From Fomitopsis serialis (lineage: Eukaryota; Basidiomycota; Agaricomycetes; Polyporales; Fomitopsidaceae), in the NCBI RefSeq assembly GCF_022376445.1, contig NW_025955075.1, forward strand, positions 1 through 64,000: a stretch of 64,000 nt of DNA, written 5' to 3'. This document shows, piece by piece, positions 11,846 to 22,443 of this stretch (position 1 is its first letter; each line of letters opens with the position of its first letter). A program made the translations under genes and the position numbers. A model generated the notes under the pieces. That model made no database searches, was not told where the DNA came from, and saw only the letters and a program-made list of their open reading frames with translations.

Positions 11846-14624
11846 TTACGCACGCTGGCCTGCTCTAGCATCGTTGAAACGTCCACGGCTGTTGCCGCCG
11901 CGAGTGCGTCCGCCGCGTCCGCCACGACCGCCTCGACCTCTCTGGTCATTGTTCTGACCGCGGCGGTTGTTGGCAAGGGCATCGCGGACTTCTTCCAAGG
12001 TAGGGCCGTGCCAGCCGGGAGTTGACGGCAAAGAGCAGGCTGCAGTGGGATGGTCCGCAGCGTGACAGTACATGCAGAAGAAAGTCGTTATGAGCGGTAC
12101 GGGTGGTCCAGCGAAAGCATTTCCAAAGGGGAAAGCGCGGACGCTGTCGCGGAAGTTCACCCATTCCGCTGCGTCGGCGGTTGGCGATTCAATGTAGAGG
12201 AGAGCGACGAGTTCCTTGTCATCGTTGCGGCCTTCCCGTATTGTGATCATGCGGACGCGGATAGATTGGATGATGAGGCGGAAAGCGGCGTCGGCCGTCA
12301 GGTGGCGCCACCGGCCTCCAGCGTTGATGTCCGTCGTGATGTGGTTGATGGTGATGCCGGACAGGACCGCCGATTTGAAGCCGTCGCCGAAGGCGGCTGC
12401 TAGGCCCTCCTCGGTGGTCACGCCCAGGCGTTCAGGGTGAAGGAAGCCCCAGATGAAAGTAGGTGGGTCGTGTGGTGCTGCGATCGCGCCAAACGTCCCG
12501 TACGTGGTGGAGGCCCATTGCTGGCGCAGGATTCGTTCGCGTTGAGCAATCGTAAGGTTACCGACACGGTAGTAGTGGGGCTCGGCATTCGGACGCGGCT
12601 GTGGGTTTGCGGCGATCGGTTGTGTAACGGTCGCGTCCGGAGCGCCGAACTCGTTCTTCAGGATCGCAGCTGCGACGCAGAGCCGTCCATAGTTACCCTT
12701 ATCGCACGCACCGGTACCTGGGAAGTGGATGAGGACGCAGTTGTCGTCCGCCGTTGTCCAGAGGACGAGTTGTTCGGCCTGAACGTTGCCATACGGCGCG
12801 TAAGGGTCATCGCTCTGTACCGGGAACCATCCGCCCGGCGGCGCGCGGGTCATCGTCCGCGGGCCGGAACTGCCGTGCGAGGGAGGCAGGGGAGCGATCG
12901 GACCAGCGGGGAAAGGAGCAAGCGGGGCGATCGGCCTCACGTTGAATGGGGCCGGAGGTGTGATCGGGCGGGCGCGTGGCGGTGCGATCGGATCGTCCGG
13001 GAAGAGGGGAAAAGGACCAGGAGCGTAGTGAACGGGGCGCGGGTGGAGCAGGTTGGGAGGAGACCGCGGTGGTAGCATTCCCGCAGCACTACCAGGCGGC
13101 GAGGTAGGTCGTCTGGAGAAATGGGGCATCGTGCTGGTGTCGTTCGTGGTGACAAGAGGTGAGCCAGGATACTCATCCTGTAATGTGATAACGTACATGG
13201 ACGGGGCTAGAGGGTCGCCTTGGTTCACGCCCATTGGCATACGTGACGGTCCTGCAATTGTCCTCGAGGGCGGTCTCGTCGATGGTTGGTGCGTGGGCTG
13301 TCTCTCTTGGAGGAGCGGTGGAGGAGAGGCAGATGCGTATAGGTCTGCTGAGGTATTAGTGCACGTCCGGTATTGCCTGGATAATAAGGCTATTTACCTT
13401 CTATGTTCCCCTCAATTTGCTCAGCGACGGCCAATACGTAGGGGCTATCTTCACGTAGGCTTTGCTTGGCGAGGTATTCGCGGACGCGGCTCGAGCTGCC
13501 CGGGACGCTCCATACGTACGGCTGACTTGGTGACTTGCCGCCTGATACGAGGTGGGCGGGGATAGCGACGACGGGTCGAGGTCGGTATTGGTCAGCGGTG
13601 AAGTACGGATTGAGACCGTAGAACATACGTATTATCTCCGTTGATAGCTCGATTTCGTCCGGCTCCCGCATTGCGAAGTCCGATTCCTCCATGTCCGACG
13701 TTGTAGCGGCCGGAGGGTCTCCATCGCTGCTCGGAGAGGAGAGAAGGGAGATGACGACCGGGCGGACGTTGGGAGGCGGGAGAGGAGATCTCGGGGAGAG
13801 GCCTGGACACGCGGGATCGTACCAACTTCGGCGGTGTTGCCGTCTACGTCGGTCGACACTCTTCGGCGCTTTCGAGCGTCGCTGACGGACCTCTCTGATG
13901 GTCGCTGCGCGGGCGTCGTGGTGTCTATGGGGTAGGTAGGCCTATCCCTACGTTCACAGGCATCTTGCCGGCAGCCTTGGCGCTCTTTTTTGCGCGCTGT
14001 TTCTTGTTTTTGAGCTTAGAGGCCGCTGCCTTCTTCTCTGCACGCGTACGGGCGATTGGGGCGAGGTTGATCTCTTCTTCCTCGACTTGAAAGGAGGATG
14101 TTAGAGATAGAAGTATGGAAGGTGTGTGGTTGCGTACTTTTAACGACCACTGTCGTCTCTCTCTCGCCTAGGTTCGTATCCTTCCCGACCTCCGTGGCGT
14201 TTCCGTCGATCGTCGACGCGGCCTCGGCTTGCTCTTGGGAGTTAGTGAGGGAGGGCGTGGCTGTAGCCTCAGAGGTGGTCGCGGTGTGCTGTTCCGAGGT
14301 TGGCTGAGGCTGAGGCGGAGGCGAAGACGAAGCGCGCTTCGCCGCCACCATGGCAGCGTAGGTGAGGCCGGTACGTTCGACGGGCGAGACGGCCCTCGGG
14401 GACACCCAGGGGTTGCCGGAGACAGCGACGGGAGCGGTGCTGACGGGGCGGCGTATGGGAGAGCCGGCGCGGATGCCAGTCTTAGAGCGCGCGAATGTTG
14501 GGCTGGACCCGACGAAACGAGGAAGCGAGGTGGACCCATTTTTCGTGGGGGTTGAGGGCTGTTGCATGATGGGCAGGAGCTGGCAGAGGGGAGAGTTTTC
14601 TAAAGTGGTGAAGAGCGCAGCCAC
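11846..14624 (-). CDS. LINE ORF1: gag-like protein with CCHC zinc knuckle, apparently spliced
   Basis: Four segments join in phase on the minus strand: 14624-14138, 14085-13952, 13881-13398 and 13347-11846, giving 868 codons. Removed pieces: 14137-14086 (GTACGC...CTAAC...CAAG), 13951-13882 (GTAGGG...GTCAG, weaker) and 13397-13348 (GTAAAT...CACTAATAC...CTCAG). The C-terminal part has a CX2CX4HX4C zinc knuckle near residue 790 and ends in an RGG-rich RNA-binding tail. The N-terminal part is Ser/Thr/Pro-rich; the middle has a Lys-rich stretch (KKQRAKKSAKAAGK) and a Pro-rich region. LINE ORF1 proteins usually bind RNA and act as chaperones. If the introns are ignored, the region splits into four shorter ORFs. 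Introns inside a TSD-bounded LINE are unexpected. Confidence 0.68.
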
Positions 14625-15560
14625 CAGTGCTTCCTTTTATCCTCATGGCCAGCCATTGAGTAATCCTGTCGATGTGACGTCCAGGATTGGATGTGGCTCG
14701 TTGCCCGTGCGGCCGGCTCGTTACCCTCAGTGTCATCCTGTGCATGCCGAGCTTAGGATGTCTCAGGTATTTGCTTTACTCACGCGGCGACACTGGGCGG
14801 CCACAGCAATAAATTGCGTGTTCGTACGGGAGGCGGGACATTGTTCAAGGCGTTTCTATCCAATTATGACGGATTTACCGCGTGACTTACCATTGTCCTA
14901 GTTAATGTCTTTGTCTGTTCGTTGTAGGATGCGACTTTTAGGTTTGGCTCGGTGTAGGGTGGCGGTGGTCTCGGCGTAGTTCGCGTTGAGGGAGAGTGGA
15001 AGGCGTATAGGCGAGTCCGGCCTTTACAGTTGTAAGGCACATATACCTAATTTGGACGAAGATATTGGCAATGTCGGGGGTGGCGCGGCGACGGCTTCCA
15101 CGCGCTGATGGCTTCTCTGTCAAACCGTGTGAGGTGATGGCCGTTCGGTTGTCCGCGGGGTTATTGGTGATCGGGGAATTGGGTTTTGTCCTCGAAGCGG
15201 ATCTAGTTTATGGGAAGCATGGTGCCCAGCAGTAGATCGGGGGGCCGGCGGGGATTTTTGTGTAGAGATATTCATCCAAGAGTCGGTGTCCCTCATTGCG
15301 TAGCAGTTCGGTGGAGGTATCTTCCGATGGTGCTTTGGGGTTTGGGAGTAATGGGCGGCACGGGCTGTGTAGTATTGACAGGCGGTCGCGGACTCAGAGT
15401 GGAGGTCGCGGAGTCAGTTGGTACGGGTAGTCTAATTGAGCGCCTGTGCGCGGGATAACGAGAGGCTTTATTTCAAGCGAGTGATCTGCCGTGATCAACG
15501 GCTTACATCAGTAGTGGTAGCTGGGGAATATCTAGACATTCTCTACTGCGTCCGTATCGC

Positions 15561-16223
15561 CTAGCTTTCATTCGCATCCCTCCGTGCCGTAGCGCGTTGG
15601 TGGTTGTAGCTCGGTTCATCGTCTGCGCTGTCGTCCGAGTCCGAGTCGAACTCGTAGGGTGTCTCGTTACCCTCCAGGAGAGCGAGGTCATTGAGTAAGA
15701 GCTGGTGTGGGAGTGGGGACGGGGATAAGAGGTGGTATAGGCGTGTGTGGAGTCTTCGGTCTCGGTCTCCGAGTCTGGACCATGACGTTGGGACTCGGAC
15801 GTCACATGGGACTAGGCCCCCGTCGATAGACCACGTGATCCAGTGGCGTCTGAACTCGGCGATCTCCCGAATGCGGCCGACTCCGGACTGGAGATGTCCG
15901 GCAGCTAGGATGATTAGCTGTCCAGACTCGATTTGGCGGGTCGGGCGTGTTCGGACGATCCACGTCCAACTCGATCCCCGTCGCTCAGGGGTGTTCTCCA
16001 CCTCGATCGTTATTGCTCTGGCCGGGCTGGTCAGGAGTTGGAGGTTTGGAAGAGTGGCGCGGGGTGGTAGAGGAGGTGTCGGGGGGGGCAGCGATGTGGG
16101 CGTTCCAAACTTCAGGACTGTGGGGGTCCAGGGTTTGATCGTCCTAGGACGTTGCTTGATTTGGCGCCTTTGTGTTTGCATTGTGGGGGTGGCTTCACGG
16201 GTGGCTTCACTGGTGGGTGCCAT
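15561..16223 (-). CDS. LINE ORF0: 220-aa protein of unknown function
   Basis: An uninterrupted ORF in the 5' leader of the LINE on the coding strand, 937 nt upstream of ORF1. The translation has a Pro/Thr-rich basic N-terminus, a central ordered-looking part (AITIEVENTPERRGSSW, then WITWSIDGGLVPCDVRVP) and a very acidic C-terminus (EFDSDSDDSADDE). No family is recognised. Its conservation within the element is untested, so it could be a chance ORF. Its length and mixed composition argue mildly for coding. Confidence 0.45.
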   Translation of the reverse strand: MAPTSEATREATPTMQTQRRQIKQRPRTIKPWTPTVLKFGTPTSLPPPTPPLPPRATLPNLQLLTSPARAITIEVENTPERRGSSWTWIVRTRPTRQIESGQLIILAAGHLQSGVGRIREIAEFRRHWITWSIDGGLVPCDVRVPTSWSRLGDRDRRLHTRLYHLLSPSPLPHQLLLNDLALLEGNETPYEFDSDSDDSADDEPSYNHQRATARRDANES

Positions 16224-16894
16224 GGGACTGTTGGAGAGAGTATTGAGGAAACTAAGGAACTCTTTTAACAGGGGGAGTGGGCGTTTACGTTTGGCATGGC
16301 CATTTGTTCCAGGTGAGCGCTGATGCGTCCGTTACGGCAAGGAACTTCTGCTTCTAATAATTTATACAGGCGCTCCGTCTTATGACACGTGTTAAGGGGT
16401 GTGTTGTGATGAGGATGTATTAAGGAGAGGTGGTAGGAGGTGTAGACCGGCGTATGTTTGGTCTTTGCAGTTGCTGCTCGAGGGGTAACGCCCGTCTCGG
16501 CGGTATTCGGCCGATTATGGCTTTTGTTAGTGTGTGTAGCCTTTGTGGCTTGAACTTAAACTAAGCGCCGTGCCATCCAGCTCTGCTGGCGGGAGGCCTG
16601 GCGCCCGCCCCAGGATGCATGTCGTAGCGTCGAAGCCGCTGTGTGCGGTCTGCAGACGCATTTTGGTAGTGTCTAGGTGGTCGGGTGCACCCGTTTATGA
16701 GCTCTGTATACATAGAGTATAGGCTAACACCTTATGTGTTTGAGGAATGGGGTGGATTGCCCTCGTTCCCGTTGGATGCAGAGCGTAGCTGATCCCGGTC
16801 GTCGCGCTCAACAGCTGCGGCGAACCTTACAGTGCATGTTCGTTTCACCCTCGAGAGGGTTACTTACCCCCCGGACCACGAGAAGGTCTGCACA

Positions 16895-16915
16895 GGGCTC
16901 GTCGGCGACGAGCCC
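16895..16915. repeat. Near-perfect palindrome at the 5' terminus of the LINE
   Basis: GGGCTCGTCG and CGACGAGCCC form 10-bp arms around a single base. The hairpin lies 10 nt inside the 5' boundary of the element, so the RNA 5' end could fold into a stable stem. Confidence 0.7.
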
Positions 16916-16924
16916 TCCCGGGGG

Positions 16925-16937
16925 CCGACTTCAATTA
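16925..16937. repeat. Target-site duplication, 5' side of LINE
   Basis: CCGACTTCAATTA, identical to 6168-6180. The upstream base differs (G here, C there), which fixes the length at 13 bp, or up to 15 if two T are included. Confidence 0.93.
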
Positions 16938-17079
16938 TTCGTGCGTGCCATTTGCATATGGAGGACTCTGCAGTGCTTGTAACCCTTACATTTTGTCGAT
17001 ACCTACAGTAGTTGTCAAATCCGCGCATCAAGGCCAAAAATCGAAGGCGAAGAAGTGAAGTGCAATGGTCAAGACTCGG

Positions 17080-17310
17080 AAATACGGGCGAGCAGGCACG
17101 TGCGAGTGAGAGGCGCGATATGTAGGAAGCGGGTGGGCGTAGTATGCAGGTAGCGTCCGGGGTGGCTGGGCGGGAACGCGTGGGCGCGATATGCGGGTGG
17201 CGGGCGTGGTATGCTGTCGGCGAGCACAATATCGCGGGCGGTACGCAGGGTGCGGGCGCGCAGGCGCGGGCGCGGTATGCAGGGCGCGGGCGGCACAGGA
17301 TGCGGGCAAC
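17080..17310. repeat. Degenerate GC-rich minisatellite
   Basis: Irregular tandem variants of a roughly 18-25-bp unit of the form GCGGGCG..GGTATGC are repeated across about 230 bp. The unit boundaries are blurred. Confidence 0.5.
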
Positions 17311-17340
17311 GTATACACGATAAATGCAATATTTTTCTGG

Positions 17341-17575
17341 CAGCTAGTGCAATACAGGAGCATCTAGCAATATGCCCGGATCTGCTCCCAGCTGCATACG
17401 CATAATTTTCACACTCAGAGCAGCTCCGAGCATCTAGAAAAATGCGAAAAGTCCGGATTTCATGCTCCAGGCTGCTCAGAGCTGCTCGCAGATGTCCTTT
17501 TGACAGCGGCCCCACCGAGCAGCTCCGAGCATCTCAGAGCATCTCCCAGCAGATGTGTTTTTCACTGGGTTTGAG
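17341..17575. repeat. Short dispersed repeat, copy 2 (related to 3991-4100)
   Basis: Contains two copies of AGCAGCTCCGAGCATCT (17419-17435 and 17518-17534) and ends with CATCTCCCAGCAGATGTG plus a T-rich run that matches copy 1 in inverted orientation. Related pieces such as TGCCCGGATCTGCTC recur at the other end. Confidence 0.55.
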
Positions 17576-17950
17576 GGACGGCCGACTCCATATATACTGC
17601 ATGTCAATAAGCGCCAGCTTCAAGCTGGGGCCTTATATGCAGTCTAGACCTATACCAATCTGTATTTACAATCTGTATGTAGATACTACTACAGTCTACC
17701 GTAACACATTGTACATGAGTACGTAGTACACAGCACACAGGGAGCGTGGACGAAAAGATAGTAACCATACACAAGAATACGCGCAATCCGCTCTTTCCTT
17801 TTGACTGGCAGTGGCATCAACAAGAAGTACCACGACATTGACATTGGGACTCACGTAGCAAGCCGACCGTACCTTCACTCGCTCTCTTTCACTGCAGCTT
17901 CCTCCAGCGTCACAGCTGCGCCCTCAGGCCTCAGGCCTCACTGGCAGATC

Positions 17951-20900
17951 TCAGATATAGAACATACTATCTCCGAGGTTGGGGTGCACACCGCCGCCCC
18001 ACATCTTCATCGCCTCGTCCAGGACCTGCGCTTTCTCCTCCTCAGTCGCGCGCATCCTCTTGCCCTTTCCCTGGCCGCTGCTGACGTCGGCCAGCTGATC
18101 TCCCGTGTTCATGATCGTGTCCAGCCAGGCCCTTGCCCTTTCGCACGCCAGGTCAGCGAGGTACGCAGGAGGGACGAGGCTGACCGCCTTCGTGGCGCGA
18201 GGGAAGAGGTAGCACAGCATGTGCGTGCCCTGCTGGAGATCATTCGAAGTGAAGCCGATCTCGTCGTAGATGACGACGTAGCGGGTGGGCTTTACTGTGC
18301 CCTGCAAGCCAACGTGTGCCTGATCATGATGAGTCGTCAGCTGGCGATCAGAAGTAAACAGTGAGCCTACTGAGGCGGCTTACCTGAAGATAGAACTCGA
18401 ACAAGAACGGGTTTCCGACACCCTTGTCAACGATGGTCCCGGGAAGCGTGTTCCCGTTGGGCGACATGTGCTCTGTCTCCGTAGGATAGAAACGCGTGTT
18501 GTGGCGCTTGACGCACACAACGATCGTCAGTGTCGGCGCATAGGCCGGCGAGCCTGGCGTTGTCACAGCACCGAAAGCGGCCTTGATGGAGGGGAGTTCC
18601 CTATCCAAGATCGTTTGGCGATATTGGCTCTGAAAAATGTGCCGCGTCAGGTCGTTACGTCGAGCCATTCATAGAGGACGTACGTCGCCCAGACCGTCTC
18701 GGTACACGATGATCTTCGCCGGGAGTTTCCCTTTGTTCTTTTGCTTGTAGAGCTGCAGTCTTCCAGTCACCATGTCCGTCAGATCCGCGACGACCTGGGT
18801 GTGCCGTTAGCTTGTGTGACGCGATGTACTACAGCGCAATGCCATACCTCCTTCGACTCTTTGTTCTCCGCAGGCCTCTGCATGCGCAGCTCCGCCGGGT
18901 AGTTACTGAAATTGTTGTCTATGCTCGCAACGATAGCCGCCAACGACGGCGACCCCGCCTTGCTGCTCATGCTCGCATGGGTCACATCGAGGCCGATCAG
19001 CATCGTGTCCTTCAGCATCGTATCCTTCAGCCACCTCGTGGACACAGCGTCCAAGACGTGGTTCACGCCGCCGAGCTTCATATTCAGCTTGAGCGCGACG
19101 TTGCCGAAGTATGCACCCTGGCCCTTGGGGTTCATCGCCTTCGAGGGCTGCATGCCGACAGTGTGCACGCCGAGCTCCATGTCGCATATGCGCTTCAGCC
19201 CGCAGTAGACCCTGCTGTCCTCGTCTGCGAGGAGTACGAGGATGAACTTCGGGGGCGGCCTCGCGGTCTTGACGTGAGTCTCGAGTGTCGTCCGTATGGT
19301 CTTGATCGCTTCTGTTCTGTGGCGATCATCGCTGAACGGCAAACGCGCTTCGAGGATGGGTGGGCTCGTCGCAGTGAAGCCGATCCCGCTCTTCTTGCAC
19401 AGACTCACGAACGCGTCGAGGAAGGGCCTCAAGCTGGCGTCACTCGCTCCCGTGAACGTGCCCTTCCCTTGTAACAACAGGAGGACGGCCCAGTTCGGCA
19501 CTCTACCTCCGACTTGGAACTGCATTCGCGCAAAGTTCCACGTCCCGGGTTGGAAACTAGGGGCGCTCCCGGACTTGTACTGTGGCGTAGGCGGGGGCAG
19601 GATGCGGCCGGGGACGACCGACATCTTGCGCTCGACATGTACGCCGAACGCGTCCATGGCCGGGGTGTTAGTGTCTTCCCCGAGGCCAAGGTACTGGAAC
19701 CCCTCGTTCATTATCATTTCCGCGTTGACATGCGGGAAGTTGGTAGCGTGGTTCAGTATGACCGTCGTCGCGTCGCCGTTCAGCTGCCCGAAATACGGTT
19801 GACCTGGAGGGATCGCGCACAGTTCCGCGGGTATATGTATCGCCGACGGCTTCTCCTGGACACAGACCAATGGGAGATCGTTGGTGTGCTGAAGCGGAAT
19901 ATTCGGAAAAGCTGTGTCGGGTAGGGAATCTATAGGTCAGCAACCATTTGGAAGACAAGCATGACACGTACCACTCGCGAAATGCTCCGCGACAGAAACT
20001 GTCTTGCCCATTCCTCTATGGTAGAATGTCGTCATCTGAGCCGTAGTGTCCAAGACCTTCTGAATGGTCCACGTCTTCTCGTATCCCTGATACGTGGTGA
20101 TCACCTTCAGCTTGCGCCCGAAGTCGGGGGCAACAAGTCCTCTGTTCTGCTGCATGGAGGCGAACATCGCCTCGGCCAAGTTTCTGGGGATGTAAAACGG
20201 CGCTATGCCGGGATTGATGTTGGTCATCATCTGCTCGTATGTCGGGCGGATGGACATGAAGAAGCCTCTCCAGGCCTCGAGCCCTCCGCCCAACATGATA
20301 GGCGATTGTTCGGTCAAGGACCGGAAGAAGAAACGGGTCTGGGTGTCTCTGCCGATTCGAGTTCCATTTTTACGGGCGTGCTGTTGAGTGACGAGCTGGA
20401 GAGCGGAAACATATAATTGTATGTCGATGTCCCTGCACTCTAGGTCGCCATCCGCATATCTGATTGCGTTAGTGCTAGTAGCATGACCAATCCAGTTGAC
20501 ACACTCACCTACGCAACATGCCCATGTCTAGCTCGTGTTTAAGTACAAACTCAACGGAGATAATCTGGGGTTCCCGATTGCCTTCCCCTCCGAGCTCGAC
20601 ATTGATTGTGAACGGATCTGGTAGTCTTGCAACGGAGAGCAAGCGCTGACTACCATCGTGGGCAACGCGGCCGTTATAGTTGGCGAAATCAGCGTGTGCC
20701 TCAACGAGCGCGAGTACCTTTGCCTTGCGATCGGCGGTGACGGCCTTTGTGGGTTGAAACTTGAGTTCGTAGTCGAAGTATGTCTTTGCGTCGAAGTTCG
20801 TAGGTAGCAGGTTGGTCCGAAGCGTGATGTTGATGCCTTTGGTCCCAGACGCAGGCGGGAGCGGGAACTCCGGCCCACTCTCGACGGCAGCGAAGCCCTC

Positions 20901-21410
20901 GAGGAGCGTGTCGTGAGAAGCAAGCCGCTCATCCTCGACGGCTGGGACATCAGCAGCGAAGACCTGAGGAGCACCGCGCCCACGCCCGCGCATGGGCCCG
21001 GGACCACGACCACTATCGAACTGGCCTCGAGCACGCGTGGATGGGGGCGCCAGGCCCCTTCCAGGCATGTCCGAGGCACGCCCTCGCGGGTAGCCCCTAC
21101 CTTGCTGATCGCCTCGAGGGATGTACCCACCCCTCTCGCCAGGAGACCCCCTTGGTACTGTGTTAGGAGGACCTCCACGCGGCGACGCCCGCCAGCCCCT
21201 CCCACCAACCCCGCTCGCGCTTGCACTCCCCGCTTGCTGCCCACCACTCTCAGACAATGCTGGAGAGGCGGGAGGTGGTACTCCCGACTGATCGCTGGAT
21301 ACCTGTCCGCGGCCTCTTCCACGCTGGGAGCCGCCTCGGTCGTAACCTCGCACTCGACCACCGCCTCGTGCCCGACTAGGAGCGGCATGCCATGCATTAG
21401 GGTCCGACAT
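17951..21410 (-). CDS. Argonaute protein 1 (QDE-2/AGO family)
   Basis: Small-RNA-guided effector of RNA silencing. Six exons: 21410-20509, 20459-19972, 19929-18848, 18794-18684, 18629-18384 and 18319-17951, all GT-AG and in phase, giving 1065 aa. The N-terminus (residues 1 to about 140) is an RGG/Gly-rich low-complexity region, followed by the Argonaute N domain, linker 1 (GLEAWRGFFMSIRP), PAZ, MID and PIWI. PIWI catalytic residues are visible: Asp in GLDVTH, Glu in ESKEVVADL, Asp in VYRDG, and Asp in PPAYLADLACERAR, a DEDD arrangement. The end MFYI is typical. Odd features: an 11-residue stretch LKDTMLKDTML just before the first catalytic Asp is a five-residue in-frame duplication, and GLGD replaces the usual GVSE after RDG. 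The second Argonaute lies divergently at 26918. Confidence 0.95.
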
Positions 21411-22443
21411 GATGAACCTCCTGAGTAAGCTGGTATGCACTTGTCCACTATCAGTGAGTTGAACGGCAAGACAAGGGAGGGCTCACCGATGAAAACTCAG
21501 CGATGTAACTTAGTACACGTACGGACAGGAGATGCGGCCGGGTAGTCACAACCCTTGTAGGGCGTGAAGCCGCGAGGCAGACTACATAGTCACAAGACAT
21601 CTTCATCGACCAGCGGGTATAACCTTGACTGCGCCCGTATGAACTCTAAGTAGTGCGGCACAGCGCTAGCAGTGAGCACGAGCCGGGAGTCCTGGCCTAT
21701 GATATAATGATATGCATACCTTGGGAGGGGAACATATCATCTCCATCGTGTATCCCGACGCTTTTGGTAGGTAGTCAGTCATTTCAGTAGCTCAGGAAAT
21801 ATTGACTATGCCCGGAACTCACCAGGATCCATCATTCATATCGTTTACTCTTTGGGTTTTAGACGCCTCAAGTAGGAGGAGCAGGTTGCCATATTTGGTC
21901 GATATACACACGCCACCGGCTAGCTACACTGCGGTACTGCGCACTACAATGCAGCAACGTTGCAGGAACACTGAAGTATGGTACAATACGACGCATGCTA
22001 AACCATCGAGCGAGGCCAGAATGTAGTGACAATGCTTGACATAGTACTCGTGTGAGTACTTCTAGTCTGGATTATCGGTTTTGACGTGATTTATAGCGGA
22101 TTCTTCAACTTATTAGCGGCCTCTCAGTCATGACCACAGTTTCAGAATGCTACCTGGATTTGGCAATCCGAGAGGTAGGCTCACCGTTGGACAAATGACT
22201 TCACGAGAACAGACAGAGCGAGACTCAATGGAAGTTTGCACACATAACGACGCGGCGTTCCGTCGGGTCCCGAGATCGTGGTCCTTATCAAGAGACAACT
22301 CAAGGACACACCGAGTCCGAGTCGGATTCAAAGAGCATCATCGTACGCACCGCCATCTACAATCTGAAGCTCAACTGAAGTGAGTCATATGGCATATGTA
22401 GTGTGGAGATTGGGAATCATCTCCGGAGCTCTCAGGTCGTGCA
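21411..22443. other. Spacer between Argonaute 1 and the SDR gene
   Basis: Contains the promoters of the divergent Argonaute 1 and SDR genes. No ORF with coding character and no repeat was recognised. Confidence 0.5.

Larger units (their letters stand above)
6181..16924 (-). mobile_element. Full-length 10.7-kb non-LTR retrotransposon (LINE, Tad1-like)
   Basis: The element reads on the minus strand from 16924 (5' end) to a 24-nt poly(A) tract (poly(T) at 6181-6204 on the plus strand). A perfect 13-bp TSD flanks it, so the whole 10.7 kb behaves as one insertion. Order in the element: a 5' hairpin (16895-16915), a long leader with ORF0 (16223-15561), ORF1 with a CCHC zinc knuckle (14624-11846), ORF2 with APE-type endonuclease and reverse transcriptase (11368-6342), a 137-nt 3' UTR and poly(A). 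The ORF2 domain order plus C-terminal CCHC and the gag-like ORF1 fit Tad1-clade elements of fungi; that clade call is by recall. The length is large for a fungal LINE because of the 5.3 kb upstream of ORF2. ORF2 damage suggests the copy is no longer autonomous, yet the clean TSD and poly(A) suggest recent insertion. Confidence 0.92.
16938..17950. other. Spacer between the LINE and Argonaute gene 1, repeat-rich
   Basis: No gene is supported here. It contains a GC-rich degenerate minisatellite (17080-17310), a dispersed repeat (17341-17575) and the 3' flank of the minus-strand Argonaute. Confidence 0.55.

Noticed and set aside
12437..13075. 212-codon plus-strand ORF
   Set aside because: It is antisense to ORF1 of the LINE, whose zinc knuckle and RGG tail support the minus-strand reading.
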